DNA of 64,000 nucleotides from NCBI RefSeq assembly GCF_009687845.1, contig NZ_BLAD01000070.1, positions 1 through 64,000 on the forward strand, written 5' to 3'. This DNA comes from Acrocarpospora corrugata (GTDB lineage: Bacteria > Actinomycetota > Actinomycetes > Streptosporangiales > Streptosporangiaceae). The position numbers were made by a program, and so were the translations under genes. How positions within the stretch are numbered: position 1 is the stretch's first letter; every line of letters begins with the position of its first letter. Of the stretch, positions 1-7,831 are shown piece by piece. A model generated the notes under the pieces. That model was not told the origin of the DNA. It was given only the letters and a program-made list of their open reading frames with translations, and ran no database searches.

Positions 1-1
1 A

Positions 2-277
2 GGGAACTGCACCCAAATCCCTCGGCACACGACCCTGACACTGGAAGACATCGCTCGGCAGGCAAATCCGGTCCTCCGGGGCTGGTTGGCCTACTTCACC
101 GTGTTCTATCCGAGCGTGGTGATCCCGCTATGCAGGCGCGTTGACCGTATCTTGATGCACTGGGCACGGAACAAGTACAAGCGACTGAAATGTAGCAACA
201 GGCGTGCGTATAAATGGCTGCAACGGGTGAGGGAAAGTGCCCCGAAGCTGTTCGCGCATTGGGCGCTGCGGTATTGA
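2..277 (+). CDS. Group II intron reverse transcriptase/maturase, C-terminal fragment
   Basis: An open frame enters the window without a start and stops at TGA 275-277, giving 91 residues. The pattern (NPVLRGWLAYF, then a basic stretch with W-R-KYKR and a terminal LFAHW) is that of the maturase (GIIM) X domain of bacterial group II intron proteins, which helps splice the intron RNA and supports retrohoming. The domain V/VI RNA directly downstream confirms the assignment. The reverse transcriptase active site (YADD region) would lie upstream of the window. I see no frameshift in the visible part. Confidence 0.85.
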   Translation, partial: GNCTQIPRHTTLTLEDIARQANPVLRGWLAYFTVFYPSVVIPLCRRVDRILMHWARNKYKRLKCSNRRAYKWLQRVRESAPKLFAHWALRY

Positions 278-297
278 CCTGAAAGTAGAGACGGCAC

Positions 298-365
298 GAG
301 CCGGATGACGGGAGACTGTCACGTCCGGATCTGTGAGGGCCGGGGGCTGCGATGCCCCCGGCTAC
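298..365 (+). ncRNA. Group II intron domains V and VI
   Basis: Domain V (298-331) begins with the conserved GAGCCG and folds into the usual 34-nt hairpin: the GAGCCGGAT arm pairs with the GTCCGGATC arm around a GGGAGAC apical region. The following hairpin (about 339-365) has GCCGGGGGC pairing with GCCCCCGGC and would be domain VI, which carries the branch-point adenosine. Domain V is the catalytic core of the ribozyme, so this is good evidence for a real intron and not a free-standing reverse transcriptase. Confidence 0.8.
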
Positions 366-367
366 TC

Positions 368-600
368 GGCCAGGCACACTGGCTCCACCGGATTTCGTCC
401 TGGCGATCTTTGGTCATGAGCAAGATCGGCAGGTGCTCGTCGGCGAGTATCACCGAGCCGCATAGAACGTGCAGCTCAAATGCTAGGCGATGGGTTTGAC
501 GCGGTTGCGCCATAACCCTTCGTGAGGAGTCGACGCTTCCTGTAGCCGCCGAGGTCGCGGCAACTACTCCCGCGGGCCTCGGCGAGGTGACAGGTGCGGG
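368..600. other. Intron 3' flank without a recognisable gene
   Basis: About 230 bases lie between the intron end and the ridA stop. Short open frames exist on both strands, but none resembles a known family and none has a convincing start. It may be the remainder of the gene or site into which the intron inserted. I cannot identify that target. Confidence 0.4.
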
Positions 601-1062
601 TTAAATGGCGGTGGTCACCATGATGCCGACCTCCACGGGGCTGTCCAGCGGAAGCCGGGCCGCGCCGACGTTGGTGCGGACGTGGCGGCCGGTCTCGCCG
701 AAGAGGTCCACCATGAGGGTGCTGGCGCCGTCGAGCACGGCCGGGTGCCCGGTGAAGCCGGGGCCGCAGGCGATGTGCCCGGTCACGCTGAGCACCCGGG
801 CGATGCGGTCGATCCCGCCCAGGATCGCCGCGGCCGCGGCGACGGCGTTCAGGGCCGCCTGGCGGGTCAGGGCCGCCGCCTGCGCCACGGTGACGTCCAC
901 GCCGACCAGCCCGGTCAGCGGCAGCGCGCCGTCGACGAAGGGGAGCTGGCCGGTGGTGATCACCAGGTCGCCGTGCCGGACCGCGGGGACGTAGGCCCCC
1001 ACGGCCGCGGGCACGGCGGGCAGCGTCAGGCCCAGGGCGGCGAGCCGCTCGGACGGCGGCAT
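601..1062 (-). CDS. RidA (YjgF/YER057c/UK114) family protein
   Basis: This 153-residue protein belongs to the RidA superfamily, whose characterised members are trimeric deaminases that hydrolyse reactive enamine/imine intermediates. Visible family signatures are TTGQLPFVDG near residue 36, NAVAAAAAILGG near 72 and the C-terminal ARLPLDSPVEV. The last contains Arg136 at the position of the catalytic arginine of canonical RidA. The ATG at 1062 overlaps the upstream pxpC stop (TGATG), so it is the last gene of the nine-gene operon and translationally coupled. Its job here is probably to clear a reactive or cyclic imine by-product of the lactam pathway; that is inferred from position. Confidence 0.85.
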   Translation of the reverse strand: MPPSERLAALGLTLPAVPAAVGAYVPAVRHGDLVITTGQLPFVDGALPLTGLVGVDVTVAQAAALTRQAALNAVAAAAAILGGIDRIARVLSVTGHIACGPGFTGHPAVLDGASTLMVDLFGETGRHVRTNVGAARLPLDSPVEVGIMVTTAI

Positions 1063-2036
1063 CAGCGAGTCGCCTCCAACGCCTCGCGCAGCCTGGCGGC
1101 CCTGGCCTGATCGTCGGCGCGAGCCCGCAACGCCTCGTCGAGGGTCACCGGCACGAACCGGGTGCGCGTTCCCGGCGAGCACTGCGCGACCCTGTTCAGG
1201 TCGGCGCTGATCACCGTCGCGACCATGGCGTAGCCGCCGCCGGAGACCGCGTCGCGGTGCAGGATGATCGGCTCGACTCCGCCGGGCACCTGGATCGAAC
1301 CGATCGGGTAGCCGGCGTCCACGATGTTGGAGGGGTCGGATCCGGCGCCGAACGGCTGGATCCGCTCCTCCCACTCCAGGACGGGACCGGAATACCGGAA
1401 ACCGGTGCGGTCCGCGACCGGGGTCAGCGTCCACTCCGACTCCAGCAGGCAGTTGCGGCCCGCCTCGGTCAGCCGGTAGTCGTACAGGCCGAGGACGACC
1501 CGGAGTTCGATCTCGCGGCGGTAGGCGGGGCGCAGTTCCTCGGGGACGGCCCTGCCGGGGCCGCCGTTCGCCCGGCCGACCGGGATCACGTCACCTTTTC
1601 GCAGGTTCCTGCCGCCGAAGCCGCCGAAGCCGCCCAGCGCGTACGTGGACCTGCTGCCCAGCACCACGGGCACGTCGAACCCGCCGGCGACGGCGATGTA
1701 GATCCGCGCGCCCGCCCGCAGGAATCCGAAGGTCAGCTGGTCTCCGGCCGCGACCGGGAAGGACTCCCACTGCGGTGCGGGCGCGCCGTTGAGCAGCGTC
1801 GGCATGGTGGCGCCGGTGACGGCCACCACCGCGGGCGCGTCGAACATCAGCGCGGGCCCCATGTACGGCGCCTCGATGACGGCGGCGTCGGGGGGATTGC
1901 CGACGAGCAGGTTGGCCGTGACGGCGGCGCGCAGGTCGGCCGCGCCCGACGGCGGGATGCCGACGCTGTAGTAGCCCGGCCGCCCCCGGTCCTGGATGCT
2001 GGCGGCCAGCCCGGGCTCGATGATCTCAACTGCCAT
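1062..2036 (-). CDS. pxpC: 5-oxoprolinase subunit C / biotin-dependent carboxyltransferase-like (KipA family)
   Basis: 324 residues, full length for the KipA/PxpC family (carboxyltransferase C/D-like domain). The N-terminus (EIIEPGLAASIQDRGRPGY) is the family's hallmark, followed by SGAADLRA and the GGF repeats near 135-145. In bacteria PxpC works with PxpA and PxpB as ATP-dependent 5-oxoprolinase, turning 5-oxoproline into glutamate. The same fold forms half of the carboxyltransferase domain of urea carboxylase. It starts 11 nt inside pxpB and its stop touches ridA. With biotin carboxylase and BCCP genes in the same operon, a biotin-dependent reaction is also plausible. Confidence 0.93.
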   Translation of the reverse strand: MAVEIIEPGLAASIQDRGRPGYYSVGIPPSGAADLRAAVTANLLVGNPPDAAVIEAPYMGPALMFDAPAVVAVTGATMPTLLNGAPAPQWESFPVAAGDQLTFGFLRAGARIYIAVAGGFDVPVVLGSRSTYALGGFGGFGGRNLRKGDVIPVGRANGGPGRAVPEELRPAYRREIELRVVLGLYDYRLTEAGRNCLLESEWTLTPVADRTGFRYSGPVLEWEERIQPFGAGSDPSNIVDAGYPIGSIQVPGGVEPIILHRDAVSGGGYAMVATVISADLNRVAQCSPGTRTRFVPVTLDEALRARADDQARAARLREALEATR

Positions 2037-2931
2037 AGAGGGCTCCCAGAAGTTCGGCGTTGTAACCGTCGGGGTCGGCCAGCAGACGGTCCAGGTCGAA
2101 GGTGACCGGCCGCTGCCGGTACCGGTAGGCGCCGGCCTCGACCTCCGCGCGGATGGCGTCGTACTCGGCGTTGTCGATGCTGCGGAACTTCACGATGTCG
2201 CCGGGGCGGAAGAACACCATGAAGTCGTTGAAGTCGGCGAGCCGCTGCTCCGGGTCGAAGATCGGCACCGGGGTCACGCCGAACATCTGGTAGCCGCCCG
2301 CGCCGCGTACCGAGTAGATGCAGGCGAAGCAGCCGCCGTGGCCGATGGTCAGCGCCGGGGTGTCGGTGCGCGGCCGCAGGTACTTCGGGAGCTCCAGCTG
2401 CCGTTCCTGCGGGACCATCTGGAACATGAACGGCAGGCCGGCCACGAAGCCGACCATGGACGTGATCCAGGGCGAACCGGAGTGGGCGTCGATGAACGCC
2501 TGGACCGAGTCCATGTCGTTCTCGACGGCGGCGAACTCCAGGTCGTTGCCCTCAGGCCGCTGGTGCCGGTCCCGGAACCTGGACCCGGTCTCGTTGGTGA
2601 ACGGGTCGTCGTACCAGACCGGGACCTCGAAGATCCGGGTCTCGACGCTCCGGGCGGGTGCTCCGGCGACCTGCTCCTCCGCCGCCCGTACCCTCGCCTC
2701 GACAGCGGCGGGCGCCGCCACGTCGGGGTCGAACCTGATCAGCAGAGACGCGTTCGCGGGGCAGATGTCCACGATCCCGGGCAGCCGGTCGTCGTTCAGG
2801 ATCTTCGACACCGCCATCGCGGTGAAGTTGACCTCAAGGCTCATGGCCTCGGCGAACTGGACGACCAGATGCTCGTCGCCGCCCCAGGAGTATCGACTCT
2901 CGCCTGATCTACGCAAGATGTGCTCCTTCAC
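2026..2931 (-). CDS. pxpB: 5-oxoprolinase subunit B / allophanate hydrolase subunit 1-like (KipI family)
   Basis: About 300 residues of the KipI/PxpB (CT_C_D) family. Visible signatures include GGDEHLVVQF near the N-terminus, FVAGLPFM in the middle, and TPALTIGHGGCFACIYS, GGYQMFGVTPVPIF and FRPGDIVKF near the C-terminus. It pairs with PxpC. Two starts are possible. GTG 2931 overlaps the accC stop (GTGA), as in most junctions of this operon. TTG 2916 is preceded by a much better Shine-Dalgarno (AAGGAG, 6 nt spacing) and would give 296 residues. I list the longer form; the start is unsettled. Confidence 0.92.
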   Translation of the reverse strand: MKEHILRRSGESRYSWGGDEHLVVQFAEAMSLEVNFTAMAVSKILNDDRLPGIVDICPANASLLIRFDPDVAAPAAVEARVRAAEEQVAGAPARSVETRIFEVPVWYDDPFTNETGSRFRDRHQRPEGNDLEFAAVENDMDSVQAFIDAHSGSPWITSMVGFVAGLPFMFQMVPQERQLELPKYLRPRTDTPALTIGHGGCFACIYSVRGAGGYQMFGVTPVPIFDPEQRLADFNDFMVFFRPGDIVKFRSIDNAEYDAIRAEVEAGAYRYRQRPVTFDLDRLLADPDGYNAELLGALYGS

Positions 2932-4280
2932 TTGCCGGCGCCGCCGGCGATCCAGTCTTCGAGGAAGGTCGTGTGGTACAGGCCCTCGCGGAACTCCGCG
3001 ACGCCGATCACCCTGCGCAGGAAGCTCGCGGTGGTGGCGACGCCCTCGACCTCGACCTCGTCCAGGGCCCTGGCCATCCGGGCGACCGCCGCCGCTCTGC
3101 TGTCCGCCCAGACGACGATCTTGGCGAGCAGGGAGTCGTAGAACGGGCTGACCTCGCTGCCCGGCCCGAAGCCCGAGTCGATCCGGACGAACGGGCCGCC
3201 CGGCATCCGCATGGAGGTGATGACGCCGGGACTGGGCATGAACCCGAAGTCCGGGCTCTCGGCGTTGAGCCGGATCTCGATGGCGTGGCCGCGGAACTCC
3301 ACGTCCGACTGGGCGAACGACAGGGGAGCGCCGGAGGCCACGGTGAGCTGCTCGCGGACCAGGTCGCGGCCGGTGACCATCTCGGTGACCGCGTGCTCCA
3401 CCTGGATCCTGGTGTTCATCTCGATGAAGTAGAACTCCCCGCGCGCGGAGTCGTAGAGGAATTCGACGGTGCCCGCGCCCGAGTAGCCGGAGACCTTGGC
3501 CAGCGCGACGGCCGCCTCGGTCATCGCGGTGCGCACGTGCTCGGGCAGGCCGGGCGCGCCGGCCTCCTCGATCACCTTCTGCCGCCGCCGCTGCATCGAG
3601 CATTCGCGTTCGCCCAGGTGGACGAAGTTCTGCCCGTCGCCGAACACCTGCACCTCGATGTGCCTGGCGTTCGGGACGAACCTTTCGATGTAGACCAGTC
3701 CGCTGCCGAAGGCCGCCTGGGCCTCCGCCCTGGCGACGGGCAGCGCCTCGGTGAGCTCGGCGGCGTCGGCCACCACGCGGATGCCGCGCCCGCCGCCGCC
3801 GGCCGCGGCCTTCACCGCGACCGGGTATCCGGCCTGCTCCGCCTCGGCCAGCGCTTCGGCCAGGCCGTCGACGGGACCGGTGGAGCCGGGTACGGTCGGC
3901 ACGCCCGCCGCCTCGGCGGCGGACCTGGCCCTGGCCTTGTCGCCCATCAGCCGGATCGTCTCCGCGGACGGCCCGACGAAGGCGAGCCTGGCCGCGGTGA
4001 CCTTCTCGGCGAACTCGGCGCGCTCGGACAGGAAGCCGTAGCCGGGGTGCACCGCGTCCGCGCCGAGGTCCACCGCCGCGGTGACGATGACGTCCATGTT
4101 CAGGTAGCTGCGGGACGCGGCCGGCGGGCCGATCAGCACCCGCTCGTCGGCCAGCTTGACGTGCAGGGCGTCCTGGTCGGCCTCGCTGTACACGGCCACG
4201 GTGCCGATCCCGAGCTCCCGCGCGGCCCGGATGACGCGCACCGCGATCTCACCGCGGTTGGCGACAAGCAGCTTGCGCAC
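2928..4280 (-). CDS. accC: Biotin carboxylase subunit
   Basis: 450 residues, the normal length for a free-standing biotin carboxylase, which uses ATP and bicarbonate to carboxylate biotin on a BCCP. It starts RKLLVANRGEIAVRVIRA; HPGYGFLSE lies at about 78-86 and the glycine-rich ATP-grasp loop GGGGRGI at about 161-167, followed by the catalytic EFLYD and EMNTRIQVEH segments. The gene sits 5 nt after the BCCP gene and overlaps or nearly abuts pxpB. As no acetyl-CoA-type carboxyltransferase is present, the partner transferase is most simply PxpB/PxpC, making a split urea-carboxylase-like enzyme (inference). Confidence 0.95.
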   Translation of the reverse strand: MRKLLVANRGEIAVRVIRAARELGIGTVAVYSEADQDALHVKLADERVLIGPPAASRSYLNMDVIVTAAVDLGADAVHPGYGFLSERAEFAEKVTAARLAFVGPSAETIRLMGDKARARSAAEAAGVPTVPGSTGPVDGLAEALAEAEQAGYPVAVKAAAGGGGRGIRVVADAAELTEALPVARAEAQAAFGSGLVYIERFVPNARHIEVQVFGDGQNFVHLGERECSMQRRRQKVIEEAGAPGLPEHVRTAMTEAAVALAKVSGYSGAGTVEFLYDSARGEFYFIEMNTRIQVEHAVTEMVTGRDLVREQLTVASGAPLSFAQSDVEFRGHAIEIRLNAESPDFGFMPSPGVITSMRMPGGPFVRIDSGFGPGSEVSPFYDSLLAKIVVWADSRAAAVARMARALDEVEVEGVATTASFLRRVIGVAEFREGLYHTTFLEDWIAGGAGK

Positions 4281-4285
4281 CGCGA

Positions 4286-4531
4286 TCAGCCCTTCTCGAC
4301 GGTGAGGATGCCGTCCCCGGGGCCGATGATGCTCTCGTTCTCCGCGTGGATCTCCGTCACCGTGCCGTTCACCCCGGCCTTGACCTCGGCGAACTGCTTC
4401 ATGACCTCGACCAGGCCGACGGTGGTGTCCGCGGTGACCACGGAGCCGACCTCGACGAAGGGCGGCTGGTCGGGCGACGGCTTGGTGTAGAAGATGCCGG
4501 GAAGCGGAGACTGCACGACGTGTTCAGACAT
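4286..4531 (-). CDS. accB: Biotin carboxyl carrier protein (short form)
   Basis: An 81-residue single-domain biotinyl protein. The expected biotinylation loop is VEVMKQF with Lys45 as acceptor, instead of the EAMKM of fatty-acid BCCPs; EVMK is usual in the short BCCPs encoded next to KipI/KipA genes. It lacks the long Ala/Pro-rich N-terminal arm of AccB. The ATG at 4531 overlaps the upstream pxpA by 8 nt. It would shuttle carboxybiotin from the AccC-like subunit to PxpB/PxpC. Confidence 0.9.
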   Translation of the reverse strand: MSEHVVQSPLPGIFYTKPSPDQPPFVEVGSVVTADTTVGLVEVMKQFAEVKAGVNGTVTEIHAENESIIGPGDGILTVEKG

Positions 4532-5279
4532 GGTGGGCCTTTCCGGATACGGAATCCTGCGAGTCGATGACGGTTCTGATGGCGGTGGCCACCTCGACGG
4601 CGTTCGGCGTGTCCGAGTGCACACAGACCGTGTCGAATTTCATGGGGACCCGCTCGCCGGTGACGGCGATGGCCACGCCCTCGGTGAGGGCGACGGTCAT
4701 CCGCTCCACGGCGCGCTCGACCGGGGTGGCGTGCGGCCGGCGGGCGATGATCAGCCCACCGTCGGCCGCGTACTCGAGATCCACGTAGAACTCGGCGAGG
4801 AACGGGATGCCCCGGGCGGCGGACACCCGCTCGTGGGCCGTGCCCGCCATTCCGTAGATCGGGACCTCGTACTGCGCGGCGACGTCGCAGACCGCGTCCA
4901 TCAGCGCCTCGTCCCGCGACACCATGCCGTACAGCGAGCCGTGCGGCTTGATGTGGTCGAGCTGGACACCCGCCGCGTCGAGGAAACCCTTCAACGCGCC
5001 GACCTGGTACTGCACGATGTCGCGTACCTCCTCGGGGAAGAGCTTCATCTCCCGCCGTCCGAAGCCGACCAGGTCGGGCAGCCCCGGGTGGGCGCCGATG
5101 GTGATCCCGGCGGCGGCCGCGCCGGTGACGGTCTCCCGGATTCCGCTCGGGTCGCCGGCGTGGAAACCGCAGGCCACGTTCGCCGTGTCGATGAGGCCCA
5201 GCAGCGCCCGGTCGTTCCCGAAGGAGTGGATCCCGAAGGATTCCCCCATGTCAGAGTTGAGGGTGATCTTCATGTTCAT
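4524..5279 (-). CDS. pxpA: 5-oxoprolinase subunit A (LamB/YcsF family)
   Basis: 251 residues, full length for the YcsF family. Visible signatures are LNSDMGESFG at the N-terminus, ANVACGFHAGDP near 34-45, GAHPGLPDLVGFGRR near 62-76 and HIKPHGSLYG near 108-117; the conserved His and Asp residues form the active site. PxpA supplies the hydrolytic half of prokaryotic 5-oxoprolinase. The ATG at 5279 overlaps the permease stop (ATGA); a second ATG at 5273 is possible. The family also includes lactam-utilisation proteins, so the substrate need not be 5-oxoproline. Confidence 0.93.
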   Translation of the reverse strand: MNMKITLNSDMGESFGIHSFGNDRALLGLIDTANVACGFHAGDPSGIRETVTGAAAAGITIGAHPGLPDLVGFGRREMKLFPEEVRDIVQYQVGALKGFLDAAGVQLDHIKPHGSLYGMVSRDEALMDAVCDVAAQYEVPIYGMAGTAHERVSAARGIPFLAEFYVDLEYAADGGLIIARRPHATPVERAVERMTVALTEGVAIAVTGERVPMKFDTVCVHSDTPNAVEVATAIRTVIDSQDSVSGKAHHV

Positions 5280-6307
5280 ACCTTTCCGGCGTACACGGCC
5301 ACCGCGAGCCGGCTGCGCAGGCGATCGGCGACGACGGCCAGCGCCAGGACGGCCCCGGTGACGATCATTTGGTAGTAGGAGTTGATCTGCGCCAGGTTCA
5401 TGCCGTTGGCGACGATCCCGATGAACACGGCGCCCAGCACCGCGTCGATGACCCGGCCGGAACCGCCGCGCAGGCTGACCCCGCCGATGACGGCCGCGGC
5501 GATCGTCTGGAGCGGCAGGGACGCGCCGAGGTTCGCCTCCCCGGTCTCGATGCGCGCGGTGAGCAGCACCGAGCCGATGGCCGCGAGCCCGCCGGCCGCC
5601 ACGTAGGCCAGGAGCAGGGTGCGGAACTCGCTGATCCCGGAGAGCCTGGCCGCCTTGGGGCTGGAACCGACCGAGTAGATGTGGCGGCCAGGACGGGTCA
5701 GCGTCAGCAGGACCCAGAGGCCGGCGGCGGCCAGGGCGGCGATCCAGATCGGGACGCCGATCCCGAAGATCTTGTTGAAGCCCAGCCAGTCGCTGAACTC
5801 CACCGGCAGCCCGGCGACCGGCACGCCCGAGGTGAGCATCAGCGCCAGTCCGGAGAACGCCGAGGCCGTGGCCAGCGTCATGATGAACGGGTTGATGTTC
5901 AGGCTCGCGATGCCCAGGGCGTTGACCAGCCCGCAGCCCATGCCGACCAGCATGCCGACGGCGATGCCGACCAGGACCGCGGTCAGCGGCGAGGACGACT
6001 CCGCCTGCGCGACCATGGCCATCGCGGTGCTCACCGAGACCAGCGCGGTCACCGCGCCGATCGACAGGTCGAACCCGCCGGTCAGCAGCACGATGAACTG
6101 GCCCAGGGTGGCGATGACGATGTAGGAGTTCTGCCGCAGCGCCGAGTGGATGTTCTCCACGGTCAGGAAGTTGTCCGACATGCTGGCGAACACCACCAGC
6201 GCGACCAGGACCAGGACGGGCAGCACGCCGATCTTGACGAACCCCCGGGCGGCGAGCGAGACCATCAGGTTGCGCGGTCGCGCGACGGCGGGACTGCTGG
6301 CGGTCAT
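5276..6307 (-). CDS. ABC transporter permease (ribose/RbsC type)
   Basis: 343 residues with about nine hydrophobic segments and the BPD_transp_2 pattern seen in RbsC-type permeases: a GGFDLSIGAVTAL segment near 95 and GGVSLRGGSGR near the C-terminus. It forms the membrane channel for the ATPase encoded just upstream; the ATG at 6307 overlaps the ATPase stop (ATGA). Only one permease gene is present, so it probably acts as a homodimer. Substrate is not deducible from this subunit; the operon suggests a small nitrogen compound or lactam. Confidence 0.9.
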   Translation of the reverse strand: MTASSPAVARPRNLMVSLAARGFVKIGVLPVLVLVALVVFASMSDNFLTVENIHSALRQNSYIVIATLGQFIVLLTGGFDLSIGAVTALVSVSTAMAMVAQAESSSPLTAVLVGIAVGMLVGMGCGLVNALGIASLNINPFIMTLATASAFSGLALMLTSGVPVAGLPVEFSDWLGFNKIFGIGVPIWIAALAAAGLWVLLTLTRPGRHIYSVGSSPKAARLSGISEFRTLLLAYVAAGGLAAIGSVLLTARIETGEANLGASLPLQTIAAAVIGGVSLRGGSGRVIDAVLGAVFIGIVANGMNLAQINSYYQMIVTGAVLALAVVADRLRSRLAVAVYAGKV

Positions 6308-7821
6308 GCGATGTCCTTTGCTGCTGGTTCGCCCCAATGCATCATGTGGCGCAAGATCATTTCCTCGTTGATGTCGGCCCCGGTCAGCTCCGCGGTGATC
6401 TGCCCGTGCGAGAACACGTACACGCGGTGGCACAGGTGCAGGATCTCCGGCAGCTCGGACGAGACGACCAGCACGGCGCTGCCCGCCCGGGCGAGCGCCA
6501 CGATCCGCTCGTAGATCGTCACCCGGGCGCCGACGTCCACGCCGACGGTCGGCTCGTCCAGCAGGTACGTGGTGCACTCCCCGAGCAGGGCCCGCCCGAG
6601 CAGGCCCTTCTGCTGGTTGCCGCCGGAGTAGCTGGCCGCGGGGCGCTCCGGGTCGGCCGGGCTCAGCTGCATCCGGCGCAGCATGTCACCCGCCACCGCG
6701 CGCTCCCGCCCCGGTCGCAGCAGCGGGCCGGTGGACATGGGCGCCCGGCGCAGCCACGGCAGGGTGACGGTCTCCCGCAGCGGCCGTTCCAGGAACAGCC
6801 CTTCCTGCTTGCGGTCACTGGGCAGGTAGACCACGCCGGACTTCATGACCGCGGCGGGTTTGGCGCCGGTCAGGTCCTGCCCGGCGATGGTGACCGTGCC
6901 GGAGTCCACCCGCTCCAGGCCGAAACAGGCGCGGGCCGCGGCGGACTTGCCCGAGCCCATCAGCCCGGCGAAACCGACGATCTCCCCGGCGCGCAGCTCG
7001 AAACTCGCGTTCCGTACCGAGCCGTCGAAGGTGGTGAGGCCGCGCGCGGCGAGCACCACATCGGTGCCGGGGACGGGCAGTTCGGGGTAGAGGTCCTCCA
7101 CCACCCGGCCGGTCATCAGGTTGATCAGCTGCTCGTCCGGGGTGTCGCCGGGGACCGTGGTGACCAGGCGGCCGTCCCGCAGCACGGTCACCCGGTCCGC
7201 GAGCCGCCGGATCTCGGCCATCCGGTGGGTGATGTAGATGATCCCGATGCCGCGCCCGCGCGCCTCCTCGACCAGGGCGAACAGCCGCTCGGCCTCCTCA
7301 TCGGTGAGCGAGGCGGTCGGCTCGTCCAGGATCAGCACGCTGAGCTCGGGCCGGAACGCCTTGGCGATCTCCACCATCTGCTGTTCGGCCCGGCTCAGCG
7401 TCTCCACCAGCCGGTCGGGTGCGATGCGGAAGCCGAACTCGTCCAGGCGCTCCCGCGCCAGCCTCCTGATCCGGCGCCGGTCGACGAAACCGAACCTGCC
7501 GGGCTCGCTGCCCATCACCAGGTTCTCCGCCACGGTCATCGTGGGCATCAGCGAGAACTCCTGGAACACCGCGCTGATGCCCAGCGCGCGTGCGGCCGCG
7601 ACGCCGGACAGTTCGACGGCCCGGCCGCCGGCCTCGATGGTCCCGCCGTCCGGGCGCTGCGCCCCCGAGACGATGGAGATGAGGGTGGACTTCCCGGCGC
7701 CGTTCTCGCCGAAGAGCACATGCACCTCACCGCGGCGGAGGTCGAAGTCCACCTGGTCGAGCGCGGTGACGCCCGGGTACTTCTTGGTCAGCCCGCGGAC
7801 CCGAAGCACAGGTTCGGTCAT
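6304..7821 (-). CDS. ABC transporter ATP-binding protein, two nucleotide-binding domains (RbsA/MglA type)
   Basis: 505 residues with two fused ATPase domains. The first has Walker A GENGAGKST (about 38-46), the signature-like LSRAEQQMVEIAKA and LILDEPTAS. The second has GLMGSGKSA, YSGGNQQKGLLGRAL and YLLDEPTVGVD. RbsA-type ATPases of this layout are usually sugar importers, but the partner solute-binding protein here is TorT-like. ATG 7821 is chosen; an in-frame TTG at 7830 gives three more residues. It starts 10 nt after the binding-protein stop. Confidence 0.93.
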   Translation of the reverse strand: MTEPVLRVRGLTKKYPGVTALDQVDFDLRRGEVHVLFGENGAGKSTLISIVSGAQRPDGGTIEAGGRAVELSGVAAARALGISAVFQEFSLMPTMTVAENLVMGSEPGRFGFVDRRRIRRLARERLDEFGFRIAPDRLVETLSRAEQQMVEIAKAFRPELSVLILDEPTASLTDEEAERLFALVEEARGRGIGIIYITHRMAEIRRLADRVTVLRDGRLVTTVPGDTPDEQLINLMTGRVVEDLYPELPVPGTDVVLAARGLTTFDGSVRNASFELRAGEIVGFAGLMGSGKSAAARACFGLERVDSGTVTIAGQDLTGAKPAAVMKSGVVYLPSDRKQEGLFLERPLRETVTLPWLRRAPMSTGPLLRPGRERAVAGDMLRRMQLSPADPERPAASYSGGNQQKGLLGRALLGECTTYLLDEPTVGVDVGARVTIYERIVALARAGSAVLVVSSELPEILHLCHRVYVFSHGQITAELTGADINEEMILRHMMHWGEPAAKDIA

Positions 7822-7831
7822 CGGAGACAAC

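Larger units (their letters stand above)
1..367 (+). mobile_element. Group II intron, 3' end only
   Basis: The left edge of the window lies inside a bacterial group II intron. What is present is the C-terminal part of the intron-encoded protein (2-277), then about 20 bases of linker, RNA domain V (298-331) and a domain VI hairpin (about 339-365). The intron probably ends near 365-368, where the sequence reads CTACTC; the exact splice point is an inference. The 5' part, with the reverse transcriptase catalytic domain and RNA domains I-IV, lies outside the window, so whether the element is complete cannot be judged. Confidence 0.85.
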
